In this document: piece by piece, positions 31,571-43,879 of the stretch
Numbering within the stretch: position 1 is the stretch's first letter
Layout: each line of letters starts with the position of its first letter
Assembly (NCBI GenBank): GCA_024867545.1
Contig: JANFNE010000046.1
Span: 434,001-498,000, forward strand
Source: Phytopythium helicoides
Taxonomy: Eukaryota; Oomycota; Peronosporomycetes; Pythiales; Pythiaceae
Direction of reading: 5' to 3'
DNA length: 64,000 nt
Made by a program: the position numbers and the translations under genes
Notes under the pieces: model-generated
Database searches by the model: none
Seen by the model: only the letters and a program-made list of their open reading frames with translations
Told to the model about the DNA's origin: nothing

Positions 31571-33560
31571 TTAGTACGGGCGGTAACGTTCTGAGCGTCC
31601 GCCAGAAGAAGACTGGTTGCCACCACTGCCGCCACTACCTCCTGGACGATAGCCGCCACCATAGCCGCCGCCGTAACCGCCGCCGTAGCCGCCAGCTCCA
31701 CCCTGACCACCTTGGCCATTCGCGTCTTCATTGAACCCGTCCTCGCCGCCGGCACCGCCGCCTTCGTTCTCACCGCCAGCAGCACCATCGCGACCATCAC
31801 CGCCAGGAGCACCACCTCCATAGCCACCGTAGCCGCCCATGTATCCACCGTAGCCTCCACGGCCACCACCGTAGCCGCCATAGCCACCGTACGGAGCATA
31901 GCCGCCGTATGCTTGCGCGTAGCCGCCGTAGCCGTAGCCACCACCATAGCCGCCGCCGTAGCCACCACCATACCCAGCAGCGCCGTACCCGCCGCCATAG
32001 CCGCCGCCGCCGTAGCCACCACCGCCGTAGCCACCACCACCGTAGCCTCCACGGCCGCCGCCTCCGCCACCGCCGCCACCACGCCAGCCACCACCGCCTC
32101 CGCCTCCACGCCAGCCACCGCCACCGCGGCTGGCAGCAAGCGCGCGGGAGTCCTTTGGTTCGGCGCGCTTGATTTCCACGGGCTTGCCGTGGAGCTCGTG
32201 TGACTTGCTGATCACCTCTGCAACGGATGCCTAATGTTCATCAGAACTGTCAATACTGTGCGGTGTCGTCCCAATTACGCAAGGCAATCATACCTCATCC
32301 TCGAAGGTGATGAATCCAAAGCCTCGGGAGCGTTGGGTCTCGCGGTCGATCATGACGACGGCGTCCGTGATCTTGCCGAACTCCTCGAAATAGCGGCGGA
32401 AGTCGGGTTCGAGCACAGACGGCGCCAGGCCGCCGACGAAAATCTTCTTCGTCTCGATGTAGCTCCCGCTGCCGCCGTAGCCACCGCCGCCGCCGCCGCC
32501 GTAGCTTCCGCCACCGCCGTAGCCTCCACGGCCACCGCCGCCGCTGCCGCCGCCGCCACCACCACCGCCTCCGCGGAAGTCGCTGTATATTCATAGCCGC
32601 CGCACGCAAAAAGGGGGTTAGTTGTGGACTCTGCATGTGGAGCGCAGAAGTTCCAGAAGGAGTTGCGAAAGTGAGAGAGAAGGAGGCGCGGCGGGGAGAG
32701 TACCCGCAACACGCGAGCTCGGGGCGGCTGAGTGATAAACACGAAGCTTCCGTGTTGAACGAATGGAGCGGTGCTTGGCTCCATGATTTTGATCCCTGCC
32801 TTCCTGCCTTCCTGCCTTCCTGCCTGCCTTCCTCCTTGCCCTGGGTACCTCCTGCTCCTTTCTCCTCCTGCTCCTCCTTTCTCTCTCTCTCTCTCCAACC
32901 GCACGGTGCCAACGAGAAACGCAGTACTAACCTATGGCCCGGGGCCGTCCTATCTCTCGGGATGGCGCGCTTCACCTCGATGGAGCGGCCGTCGAGCATG
33001 TGTGACTCCTCTAGCACGCGGTCGATGGCTGCGCGAGCATGCGAACAGAATCGAGCATTAGTGGCCAGTGTGGAGGTGCGTGGCTGCCATCGGGCCTTAC
33101 CCGACGGGTCCGCGAACGTAACGAAGCCGAATCCGCGCGGCTGGCCCGTGTACTTGTCCTTCATGAGTGCGGCGTCCGTGAGCGTGCCGTACTTGCCGAA
33201 GTAGCTGCGCAGCGTGTCTTCGGTCGTGTCCCAGGCCACGCCGCCCACGAACAGCTTGGCCAGCGGCCGGCCCGCGTCCGCGTACCCCGCTCCTCCCTGA
33301 CCCGCGTAGCTCTGCTGCTGTTGCTGCTGCTGCTGCTCCTGCTGCGCCTGGTAGTCGTAGCCGCCGTAGCCGCCGGCCGCCGGCTGCTCCTGCGTCGCTG
33401 AGGCCTGCGGAGGCTCCTGGGCGTCCCCGGAGCCCGCGAGCGCCGCGTCCGGATCCTGCGCCAGCGCGCGCAGCTCCTCGTCGTCCTCCGGCTGCACCGC
33501 GGCGCCCGCGGCCTCAGCCAGCGGCTCCTCCTGCTCGTACACGACGCCCAGCCCGTCCAT
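31571..33560 (-). CDS. Two-RRM glycine-rich RNA-binding protein (hnRNP A/B or Musashi-like)
   Basis: Four exons (33560-33101, 33028-32932, 32582-32294, 32230-31571) encode 501 residues without a break. An acidic, Gln-rich N-terminus precedes RRM1 with RNP2 KLFVGGVAW and RNP1 RGFGFVTF. RRM1 ends in SIEVKRAIPRD, interrupted by intron 2. A glycine-rich linker leads to RRM2 with KIFVGGLAP and RGFGFITF. The last 200 residues are almost entirely Gly, Tyr and Arg with GGYGG repeats. Such proteins bind mRNA and control splicing, transport or translation; the tail favours phase separation. Intron 2 is unusually long (about 350 bases) for this window and holds short tandem repeats. It is divergent from the coiled-coil gene at 33.9 kb. 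Confidence 0.92.
32797..32896 (+). repeat. CCTTCCTG and CT-rich simple repeats in intron
   Basis: Within the long second intron of the two-RRM gene, plus-strand CCTTCCTG units repeat from about 32797 to 32834, followed by a (CT)n run ending at 32896. In the sense orientation these are purine-rich (GGAAGG, GA). They may affect splicing or be simple slippage. Confidence 0.85.
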
Positions 33561-33604
33561 GGCGCTGGCCCTTTCCGCTTTTGGAAGCCTCCCCCCTCCT
33601 GGTC

Positions 33605-33745
33605 CGAGGGATCCGATCGAGGACCGATCGCGATCCGATCGGGGACTGAGTGGCACGGGGTTTGTCGCAGGGGTGGAAGACGAGCACTTTGGGTTTGTAT
33701 AGAGACTGCCTCGATCGGAGTGGGATCGGACCTGCGATCGGATCC
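33605..33745 (+). promoter_or_regulatory. Cluster of GATCGG-type elements in divergent promoter
   Basis: The 347-base gap between the two-RRM gene (-) and the coiled-coil gene (+) contains GATCCGATCG at 33610, GATCCGATCGGGG at 33632-33644, CGATCGGA at 33712, GGGATCGGA at 33722 and CGATCGGATCC at 33735. The same 13-mer and relatives recur in the VPS33/V-ATPase divergent promoter at 48.85 kb. A transcription-factor site is inferred. Confidence 0.5.
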
Positions 33746-33907
33746 ACTTGGGCGCTTCAACGTGATGCAGCCATTGACGCGCATTGACGCCACCAGTGAC
33801 GAGCCGCGCAGCACACGGAAGTGGCGACGCGCGGGAGACGAACGGGCGGCCGACTGTTTGGGTTTTCAGTGCAAGCGACCAACAGGCGACCATTGAGCTC
33901 TTCGTTG

Positions 33908-35722
33908 ATGGACCACGTCGACCGAGTGCCACCGTGCCAGGGCTTTTGTATGTCAAACGACAGTCGAGAGGAGGACGACGGGAACGAGGATGCGAGCAGC
34001 ATGGCGGAGAGCGCTGCCGTGTCCGTGGCACTTTCGGCCATGTCGGCATTCGACGCCGACGTTGTTCCAATCGATAGCGAGCGGTACGCCAATATCTGCG
34101 CCAAAATCGGGCGACTGCAGAGCGCTATCACCAAGAGGGAGGTGAAATTGAGCAAGGCAAAAGCAAAACTACGCGAGCAGCGAAAGCACTTGGAGAGTTT
34201 ATGCAGTAATCTCGATCAAGTGCGCGCAGAGCTGGTCGATATTGGCAATGAACTCGCATGCGAGAGGCGACTAAAAACGGAAGCGATCGAGAAGGCAGCA
34301 GCAGCACTCGATACAAATGAGCTCCTTCGTATTGAGAATGTTGCATTACAGCAGCGCGAGCAAAAGCTTGCCGATCAGCTGAGATCATATCACACGTTGA
34401 CAACTCAAAAGAGCGAAGCCCAGCTAGAGTTTGCCGCACTAGTGCGTGAATTGAAAGACCAGCTTAACACTCAAGAACGCAAACTCCATGAAGCAGATGA
34501 AGAGCGTCAAGTCCTCTTGGGGAAGTTGAAAAAGCATGAAGAGCATGCTGCAGACCTTACTAACCAAAAAAGGATTCTCGAGATGGAGCTTGAAAAGATG
34601 CCTAGTAAAGATGAGCAAATGCAACGAGAACAATCTCAGCAGCAAAAAATTCAGGATGTCGAGGCAGATCGAAGGCAGCTGCTGAAAGCGTTGAATACTG
34701 AACGAGAAGAGAACAAACGTCATTCAGCATATTTGATGAAGGTCATCCTTCAGCTTGAAGCTGAACGTGGGACTGCTCAAACAGCTATCAAACAACAGAA
34801 ACAACAACAAGAAGAGGCACGGGAACTGGGGCTAATGCTGAATGAGGAGATTCAGAGTCAGAATGACCAGGTCTGTCACCTAAAAAGCATGCTGAAGAAG
34901 CAACAGTTACAGCATCAGCAAACAATGGGGCAGTATCAAGAGCTGGCGAAAGAATTTAAAGATCTCGACGCATCACGACGTCGAATGATCAGTGTATTCA
35001 TCCCTACCCGGAAGCACCTCTCATCAATATCTGCAGCGATGTCTCGGCTCTCTGAGGAACTTCACGGGGTTTGCAAAACTGTATCATTGGGTCGCTTCAG
35101 GTAGATTGCATGAGCAGAACAGTAAAAAATATATATGCAAGCTAACAGTTGACTGTGGGAGATGATGTAGAGAAGCTGCGCTCGGGCGAGTACTACGAGA
35201 GTACGGTCGACGGAATCGGGAATTGCAGTCGAGTCTTGGGTTCGCGAAGCAAAAGGTGGGTGTGGCTACACTTTGTTTGTAATTCGTAATTCGTATCGTA
35301 ACAGTTTGTCAGTTGAGAAGTGTGGCGAGTGCGCTGAGAAGCAGCGAGCAGCGCAAAACCGCAGTCATTGCAACCAATGCGAGTCTCAAGCGCGACCTCG
35401 TCACTGAGAAGTGTCAGCGCCTCGAGTACGTGTCTGAATGGGTACCAGTAATCCGATTTGAGGATTCATTTCATGGTGTTATGTATGCAGCCTTTTGCGT
35501 GAGTGCCAGGAGCTGTCTGCATGCCTTGACAAATGTCAAGGTGTTGCGAGCAAGACTCAGGCAAGAGCTGATACTCTCCATGAAGAGAATGATTCACTGC
35601 AACTGGCCGTGCAACAGCTTATAGCATACGCTCAGGTTCTCGCGCAGTCGCAACAGTCACTTGAGCACGAGCTGCGGCAACTTGAGGTAGAAGGATTGCG
35701 AGAGCCTGCTGTATTTGGATAA
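33908..35722 (+). CDS. Long coiled-coil protein, unknown function
   Basis: From ATG 33908 the frame encodes about 400 residues. After 50 acidic or neutral residues almost everything is coiled coil rich in Glu, Gln, Lys and Leu. Further exons continue it: a segment around 35170-35255 (DVEKLRSGEYYE, then LQSSLGFAKQK), one from about 35313 (LRSVASALRSSEQRKTAV) and a last one from about 35490 (LLRECQELSACLDKCQG) ending at 35722. The coiled-coil character persists through all of them. The end of exon 1 near 35060-35100 could not be fixed. A one-base break near 35213 is needed to join the second segment. Centrosomal, flagellar or motor-adaptor roles are possible; none is shown. Confidence 0.7.
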
Positions 35723-35830
35723 AGAATTAGTAGGATTGTCTTAATGACGAAACCCGACCAAAATCGGTACGACCAAGTTTATTCAAAACCAATCTTTTAA
35801 GGTCTCGTTCACTCGATTTTCAAGATGGCT

Positions 35831-37608
35831 TCAGTACGGTAGTTGCCTAGCCAAACCAAGCGCTTTCCAGGCTGCTGGTGAGTCGATTCCCATGAATTTG
35901 CAGCACTCTACCTTCCAATTATGAAGAAGCTGCCCAGCTTCGTCATTGTCGTCCAGTTTTACAAACTCTGCTGCCATGAATTTGTCCAAACGACGATGCA
36001 ATCCGTAGGCTCCAAGAGACATCTCGGTGAAGTGCACTAGGGTGTCTTGGTATTCCACTAACTTTGATATCCTTGACCGGGCTTCTGCCATTAGCAATTG
36101 AAGTCGCGCTTTCGCTACGGCGTCGTCCTCCATGCGCTCCTGGACATCACCAATGCGGCTCCCAAGCAGTTTGTAAGAGTGATAAACTGCACCACGCGGT
36201 CCTGAGTCGCCATCAGAGCTTTTCTCCCATTCAATAATGGTTTGAATTGGCACGAGCTGCCATGAGTCATCCTCTTTCTGAAATGTCATAGATGCTGCCG
36301 TGATCTCGAGTTCACTTGCCATGGGTCCATCGCGCATGTTTGCAAGATCCGCAAGTTCATCCACAACGGTGCACATTCGAATGCGCTCGTTCGGATTGAA
36401 ACGTGTCATCTTCTCAACCAGTTGCCACTGCAAATCACTGCAGCTAGTGGGACGTGGTGGCAGCACGCGACGGCGCATATGGTACTTGACTGCTTCGAAA
36501 CTGAGTGCCATCCACGGAACTCGCGGTGCGAGATTGTCTTTGTTTTGGTGCTCCAGATCGACACCTTCGACGACTCGAAGAGCTTCTATGATACACATCG
36601 CAAACGAGTACACATCCGACGCAAGAGTGGGGAACGAGCTTTCTCCCAACAGTAGTTCTGGTGCTACCCAATTCCACGCGCCACTGATATGCCCACCCTC
36701 CCTTTCGTCCTCACGGTTGCAGCTGAACTGAGTCCAAAGTCCGTTACCTTCGCTTTCTTGTCACTTCCAACCACGATGTTGTTGCACTTCATATCACAGT
36801 GGACGATTCCGCGCTCATGCAAGTACAGCAACCCCAGTGATGCTTCATGTAGCTTTTGCCAAATTTCCTCTGGGTGCTGTGCGAGATATCTCTCCAACGA
36901 TCCGTGGGGAGCGTATTCACATACGAAGAACGGGTTGCCAACGTGGCAAGCACCAAACAGACGGACCACATGAGGATGGCTAAGTTTGAACCAGATATCA
37001 ACCTCCCTCTCAAACATCTTCCGTCTTTGAGCCCGTGCCTTTTCCTTGCTGCCACGAAGACCGTCGACATACGACGATATACCCAACTGATTTGTTGACA
37101 ACGATGACTTACTTGGTTGAATTTGCGACCATGATGACAGGCGAGAGTCCACCATTGACCATACAGTTGACGACGCTGAGCTCTCGTTCTCGGGGATAGT
37201 TGTCTCCAGCCGCTTCACGACCACTTCGGAGTCGAGCCACTTAGCACGATACACATTTCCGAAGCCTCCCTTGCCAAGAGTCTCAAACTCATTCACGACA
37301 AGTTCGTTCCACGGTACAAACCACTCAGGTGTCGTCACTGCAGCTTCTTTATCAGTCATTGTGATTTTCGCTGTGATGTCGTCGTAAGCCTTTTGCATTG
37401 TGGACAGCTGGTCGGAACTGTATCTGTCTTTGTGCGTTGACATTTCTGAATGAAGATAAGCCTGAACAACTCGGCGCTCTTCATCGGTCTCGAGATCCTC
37501 GAGTGCCATGAATGCATCCACATCACGGCTATAAGATGCTGAAGCTCTGTCGACAGCAAGACCAAGACGTCTCTTTACCGCGTCGACTCGATCCTTAAAA
37601 GTTTCCAT
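35831..37608 (-). CDS. Tyrosine-kinase-like protein kinase (probable C-terminal part of the ankyrin-pseudokinase gene)
   Basis: A helical N-terminal stretch leads to a kinase domain at about 37290-36470 with all key parts: glycine loop LGKGGFGNVY, lysine in VVVKRLE, catalytic loop IVHCDMKCNN (HCD for HRD, aspartate kept), TDFGLSS and VAPELLL. It therefore looks active and is TKL-like. One base is missing near 36712 in a GGG run, after which the frame resumes at the activation segment (GGHISGAWNWVAPEL). The C-terminal 150 residues are helical without a known domain. The apparent start, ATG 37608, lies one base after the stop of the upstream ankyrin/pseudokinase frame. The same frame is open upstream across that stop (RQIEPTADD), so a single tandem-kinase protein broken by one error is likely. 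Confidence 0.85.
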
Positions 37609-37609
37609 A

Positions 37610-40600
37610 TCATCTGCGGTCGGCTCGATTTGACGAAAGCTGGAGGGTCAAGTCATCACTAGTGCTATTGAGGAGCACTCTTGAGGCGTCAACCACCAAG
37701 CCGTACATTTCTTCTAGTATGCTTGGGTGATAGGCTGTTGTATGGAGTCGACGGTAAATTGCTTCGAGATCCCTCAAAATCTGCTGTTGTTGTTCATTCA
37801 AGCTGGAAGTGCGAATAGCGTCCCGAAACCTTGTCCATGCTTTTGGCACCTCGTCACCTCGATACTCATCGATCGTGATCAACGGCTCCGGTTCGGGCTG
37901 TGCCTCTTCTAGGGCAGCGAGCTGATAAAACTCATGAACACACGAAGTCGTCGACAATCGAAGTGCTGGATCCTGAGTACACATACGCCCTATCAAATCT
38001 TTTAGATCTTCGGAAAGATTCGAGCTGGACCTCTACTGCCTTTATCGAACGCGTTGATCCAGTGTTCCGGTTTCCAGTCCAATTTATGTTGAACGATGTA
38101 AGAATCGCTTGTGTCATTCCATGGTATTTCGCCTGTCACCACTTCCGCGATGCACACACCCAAAGAATACACGTCTGAAGCCTGAGACGGTCGACTACCT
38201 CTCAGTTGCTCAGGCGATTGCCATCGTTTCGCACCGGCTCCTAACGAACTACCTCGGGATGACTTCTCATCAACATCAGTCGATCCACTCAGTCCAAAGT
38301 CCGAAAGCTTGGCTAGTCCGTCGCTTCCGATTAGAATATTGTTCCCACGAAGATTGCCGTGAATGATTCCTCGCTCATGCAAATAAGCAAGACCCAGTGC
38401 TGCATGATGCAGATATTTCCATGGTCTGCGCACAGCTGGCTCAACCTGAGCAAGGTACTCCATGACTGACCCATTACTTGCATACTCGCAAACGAAAAAG
38501 TGGTGGATAATGTTGCATGCGCCGTACAACTTGATGACATTCGGGTGTCGAAGACGATGCCAAACCCCTACTTCTTCGCCAAAGCTGGAGCTCGAAGCAT
38601 CAGGGACATACAATTTCAAAACGACTTCAGTGTCTAGCCACGTGGCAAGGAATTCGCCTCCAATGGTCGCAGAGTCGACATAACGGCTGACTTGAACATC
38701 AAATGGCGAGATCAACCACCCTGACGTCGTGATATCTGTATCGTTGGGTGAATCTGTTGCCTTCTCACTCGTTGCAGCACGAATGGATGCGTACTGAATC
38801 AGTAGCCGCTGAATATCATGGCGTCCATTTTGAGTTGCAACTGAGAGAGCTGACCTACTATCGACGCTGGTTCGATTGACATCCGAACCATGGTCAAGAA
38901 GGTACTGTACGATCTCCAAGTGACCATTCTCAGCGGCTCGCATTAGTGCTGTTACTCCTTCAGAACCAGTTGCATCAACAAGTGCCCCACGCGCGATGAA
39001 AAGTTGGACAAAGTCCAGCCGTCCCATAGCAGCTGCCAAAATGAGAGGCGTCGATCCTTTCGCATCAACAGCATCAACAGCTGCACCGTTGTCAATGAGG
39101 TACTTCACGATGACAAAATCGTCTTCTTCTTTTGTGTCGTATCGGCTGCTGGTGCTTGTTGCTAGAATCAATGGTGTCGACCCATCTTGAGCGGTGGAAT
39201 TTACATTTGCACCATTGGAAACGAGACACTGAACGATTTCGATGGCGTTTCGGCGCTTTGATATAGCTTGGAGCAATGCGGTTGACTCTCTTCGTATCGG
39301 CGGCGTTCACATTTGCTCCGTTATCGAGAAGAAACTGAGTACTTTTGATGTACCCTTGACGAGCTACTCGCATCAGTGTTGTAGATCCATTTGCATCAGC
39401 GGCGTTCACTTCTGCACCGTGTTCCACAAGGTATCGTGTAGTGTTAATGTTGTCATATTGTTCTTTTGCAGCCAGCATCAGTGGCGTTGTCCCATCGAAC
39501 CTTCGAGCGTTCACATTCGCGCCATTCTCAACCATAACGCAAACTGCTTCGAAACCTGCGCCAGACATCAATGCGGTCGATCCTTCTGAATCAGCTGCGT
39601 TCACATTTGCACCGCTTTGGACTAGAAGCTTGGTCATTGATCCATAGGTGTCGTAGTAAACGCGTTCCATCAGCACAGTTTTCCCGTCATTTTTGCAAGC
39701 ATTCACATCTGCTCCATGCTTGACGAGATACGTGGCGATTTCTAGATTGGCCGTCAGCATCAAAGCTGTTTCTCCTTCGGAATTCGCCGCATTCACATTG
39801 GCTCCACACTTGACGAGGCATTTGATCACATCGAAACGACCTTGTTGGGTCATCGCCATCAGCAATGTCGTTCCGTAGCCGCTCGCTACATTCACATCTG
39901 CACCTTGCTTGAAAAGGAACTCAACAATGTCAATGCGTGGTATTTGCGCCGCCTTTGCCAACGCCGACCAGCCGTACTTGTTTCTAGCGTGAACATCTGC
40001 GCCTTGTTCAACAAGGTGGCGCACAATTCCAAAGTGACCTTCTCCAGCGGCTAGCATCAAAGCCGTCTGCCCGTCTTCGTTTGCGAGATTTACGTCTGCC
40101 CCACATCTAGTAAGGTACTCGACGATCGCCAAGTGACCGTTGTTTGCTGCACGCATCAGGGCTGTCGACCCGTCGTGCAAACACTTCGTGATACTCGCCC
40201 CGGCTTCAACGAAATACTTGACGACTTCCAAATGACCAGTTGCAGCGGCCCTGATCAACACTGTCGAACCGTCTTTTCTGGTAACATTCATATCTGCGCC
40301 GCAGCTGATGAGATACTCAATGACATCCATGTGACCGCTCGCAGCAGCTTTAGTCAAAGCCGTCTCTCCATCCTTTGTAACGGTATTTACCTGCGCGCCG
40401 TGATCAACGAGATACTGAACAGCATCTAGTTGTCCTAAATTTGCCGCTTTGATAAGAGCCGTCATCCCGTCTTCGTCATGGATGTTTGCATCTGCACCGT
40501 GCTGAACGAAAAGCTGAGCAATATCCAGTCTCTTACTGGAGATGGCTTCAATCAAAATTGGTGACCCATACTTTGGAACGACATTCAAATCTGCTCCAGC

Positions 40601-42857
40601 CCGCACAAGATGCCGGACGATACCAAAGTGATTACTGCTCATACCTTGTAGCAATGCAGTCGATCCGTCGCTACTAACAACGTTAATGTTGGCGCCGTGG
40701 TCCACAAGGTATCGAACAACTGACCAGTGACCTTTTTCAGCCGCACACATCAGTGCTGTTGTGTCATCATTCTTGCCAGTGCTTGGGTCTGCTCCGCTGT
40801 TGACGAGATATTGGATGGTATTCACATTCCCGGCTACAGCAGCATACAGCAAAGCTGTGGCGCCATCAATGTCACGAGCACTAATGCTTGCCCCGGTCTC
40901 TACAAGCAGTCGAACGGTCTCTTCATGACCACTCTTGGCAGCAAACATCAGCACTGTCTTCATATTTACATCGCGTGCGTTCACACCAGCTCCAGCTTTT
41001 ATCAGTAGTTGGACAACTTCGTATTGCCCCTTTTCAGCAGCACTCATCAAGGAGGTTTCCTCATTGCTGTTTTGAGCATTGATGTCCGCACCAGATGCAA
41101 TGAGGGTTTCAACAATGTCGTAGTAACCATATTTAGCAGCAAGCATGAGTGCAGTCCCTTGTTGCCAGTTCCGAGCGTCAACGTCTGCTCCAGCCTCGAT
41201 GAGTTGAAGAACAACTCCGCAGTGTCCACTTTCAGCAGCACGCATCAAAGCTGTCTCGCCGGTATCAGAGTAGCTGGTTCCTCCCATACCAAATGAACGT
41301 TTCAAGTCCGTCACGCTTGTATCAGCTCTGCACTCAATCAAGAATTGAACAATCTTCGAATAGCCTCCTGCAGCAGCGCGCACTAGTGCCGAAGATTCGC
41401 AATCTTTGACCACAGCGTTGACGTCTGCTCCGCAACGAACTAGCTCCTTAACAATCTCGTAGTGACCGCCACTGGCGGCCTGCACCAACGCCTTGCAGCC
41501 ACACTCGTTTGCAGCATCCAGCGTCGCCCCACGTTCAGCAAGGTAACGCATCACGTCCAAGTGTCCGCCACCAGCAGCATGCAGAATTGCAGTCGATCCA
41601 TACCAATCTCGGGCGTTCACATCAGCACCATGGCTCACAAGAAACTCAAGTATGTCTTTGTGGCCCGCCTCAGCTGTGTGAACCAAGAGTTTCGAAATAT
41701 TTTCAACAAATGAGTCTTCGTTCACACAGTGAGTCACCACAGCCTTGACAACATCCAAGCGGCCAGCAGCAGCAGCTTGCTCAACCCCTTGCTTCGCGAA
41801 TCCATCGGTTAGACTTAATTTGGCCCCACGCGCAGCGAGGAAATTCATGACGTCGACATGGCGACTAGTGAGGGCTGCTGTAACTGGCGTACTTGCTCGT
41901 ACTTTTGCGTGGGGACTTGCTCCATGGTCGACCAGATATCGAACAACGTCCAAGTGACCGTTCTCCGCGGCAAACATAACACTTGTGTTGCCATCACAAT
42001 CAGTAGCATCCAGGTCGACGCCGCGGTCCACAAAATACTTGACAACATCCAAGTGTCCAAGCTCGGCAGCCCACATCAGCACGGGCTGGTCACTCGAATT
42101 GACAGCACTCATGTCGGCACCACTGTCCAGTAGCAAATGAACAATTTCCAAGTCGCCGTTTGCAGCCGCCCACATCAAACTCGTCTCTCCGCAGGTGCTT
42201 TCCGCGTTCACATCAGCGTTGCTGTTGATGAGCAACTTGGCAACCTCCCCGTGGCCACATTTCAGAGCCAGCATCAATGCTGTTCGTTTGCTCGTGTCTC
42301 TGGCATTCACATCCGCGCCGCTTTCGACAAGAATCTGGACGCTATCCAAGTGACCACTCTCTGCAGCGCGATGCAGTGCCGTTGATCCTTTCTCGTCTCG
42401 AGCATTCACGTTTGCGCCACAGCCCACAAGGTACTGGAGCGCATCTAGACGGCCCTTGATGCGCAGCTTGCACTAACTCTTTACTCCAGTGCTTGCGCGT
42501 TCCTGTCGCCCCCACTCCGCAACCTTCGAGATAGCGAGCAATGTCCAAATTCCCACCCGTAATCGCGTGCATCCAGGCCGTCGCTCGCTTCCCATCCAGA
42601 ATTCTCACGTCCGCGTTACCCTCCACCAGAGTCTTGACAACCAACATGTTCCCACTTTTCGCCGCGCGCATCAACGCCGTGCGGCCGCTCCAGTCCACCG
42701 CGTTTGCGTTCGCTCCTCGCTCGAGCAGCGACCGGACAGCGTCCACCTCGCCGCCCTCTGCTGCTCGCATCAGCGCCGTCTCCCCATTGTCGTCGAGCTC
42801 GTCGATGTCTTGGGCCCCAGCGCGACCAGCTCGGACCGGAGACTCCACCTCCGCCAT
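37610..42857 (-). CDS. Ankyrin-repeat protein with TKL-type pseudokinase domain
   Basis: ATG 42857 starts a protein of about 1,750 residues. From about residue 20 it consists of roughly 40 ankyrin repeats, each close to 33 residues (pattern DxxGxTALMxAAxxGHxxVVxxLVxxGADVN). A kinase-like domain follows at about 38700-38030. It keeps the ATP-site lysine (VVLKLY) and SDFGLS, but the catalytic loop reads HGNLRGNN, so the catalytic aspartate is Asn. The glycine loop is also degenerate (SATIGGEFLATW). It is probably a pseudokinase. A helical tail runs to 37610. Frame breaks by one base occur near 42446, 39283, 38022 and 37637. The protein very likely continues into the active kinase at 35831-37608. 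Ankyrin-TKL proteins are a known expanded class in oomycetes. Confidence 0.85.
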
Positions 42858-43317
42858 CGCTTCCAGTCCGCCGCCTTCCTTTCTCTTCTTGCTGTGCCTG
42901 GCTCGACACCGACATGACTTGCCCGCTGCATCATATATGATGAGGTGATGAGAGGCAGCAGGACCCACAATGGGTACTCTTTTTCTCCATCATCGCGATG
43001 ATCAGCGTGGATCTCGCTGTTGTAGCTCGCGCTCGTACATGCGAGACGATGCCTGTGCTGCCAGTCTATGTTGGCGAAGAGAATAGACCCACCAGCTCCT
43101 CAGCGGCGCGCCAACAAGCCCCATCTCTTCTCATCGTTCAGCGGTCTCCTTCGTGCTGACCTGTGAACTCCTCACCACCTCCTGATACTCTCAAGTCCAT
43201 GCCGCCGGCGTTCTTCAACGCGGTCGGCGGCAGGGCGGCCAGAACTACAGCAATCTCATGCACAAGGTGCGCGTCTCTCGCTTTGGGCGGGCGGTTGTCA
43301 ACTGGCCGCAGGAGGAG

Positions 43318-43662
43318 AAGGCGCCGTGTAAGAAGGAGCTATACAACCTGATGGCATTGGGTGCAAAGCCCAAGTTCTTCGCTTAAGCTGGACCTCGAAG
43401 ATCCAGGGAGAAGCAACTTCAAAACGACTTCTGTATCGAGCCATGGTCGTAGGGCCGAGATAACGGTTGACATCAAATGGCGAGACCAGCGTCTTGACAT
43501 TCACGTAGCTGTGTGAGCATGTTGCCTTTTGAACCACTCGTTCCACCAAGAATGGACGCGCCAAATGCTTGTTTCGGTCTTTACAAGTATCTCTGCTTGG
43601 CAGCAAACATCAGCTCCGTCTGCATGCTTTTCAATCATGTTGAAGTCTGCCATCGGGGGCAT
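43318..43662 (-). pseudogene. Decayed partial copy of the ankyrin/pseudokinase gene
   Basis: Plus-strand bases 43335-43562 match 38530-38792 of the neighbouring gene with many substitutions and small gaps. Shared runs include TTCAAAACGACTTC, ATCAAATGGCGAGA and AAGCTGGA(C/G)CTCGAAG, in the same order. The piece covers the ankyrin-to-kinase junction and the start of the pseudokinase domain. Bases 43590-43662 still resemble an ankyrin repeat (TTGGCAGCAAACATCAGC). Stops and frame changes prevent expression as a kinase. It lies about 0.5 kb upstream of the intact gene's start, on the same strand. Confidence 0.75.
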
Positions 43663-43879
43663 TCTCAAAGTATCTATTGATGATGGCTGCAACGATGGAC
43701 TCGCCCACGGACTCGACACGGAAGTGTTGAAGTACGACGCATATTCATTGCTTTGGACACACGAACGACGGCTTCAACAAGCTCTCGGTTGCGCGTGCAG
43801 ACTGCTGCTGCTAGTTGTGACCGTCGCCAGTGATGATGGTGCCGCACATGGGGCACTTGAAGCGCGTGCAGTACCACTA

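Noticed and set aside
31498..32139. Alanine/valine-rich minus-strand frame of 213 codons
   Set aside because: A shifted reading of the glycine-rich tail of the two-RRM protein.
32295..34070. 591-codon minus-strand frame as one protein
   Set aside because: It reads through exon 1 and introns of the two-RRM gene in mixed frames. The spliced four-exon model restores both RRMs.
43199..43386. Short plus-strand frame MPPAFFNAVGG... ending KPKFFA
   Set aside because: It needs a frameshift, and its last third (from about 43335) is part of the decayed ankyrin/pseudokinase copy read on the opposite strand. Independent coding cannot be supported.
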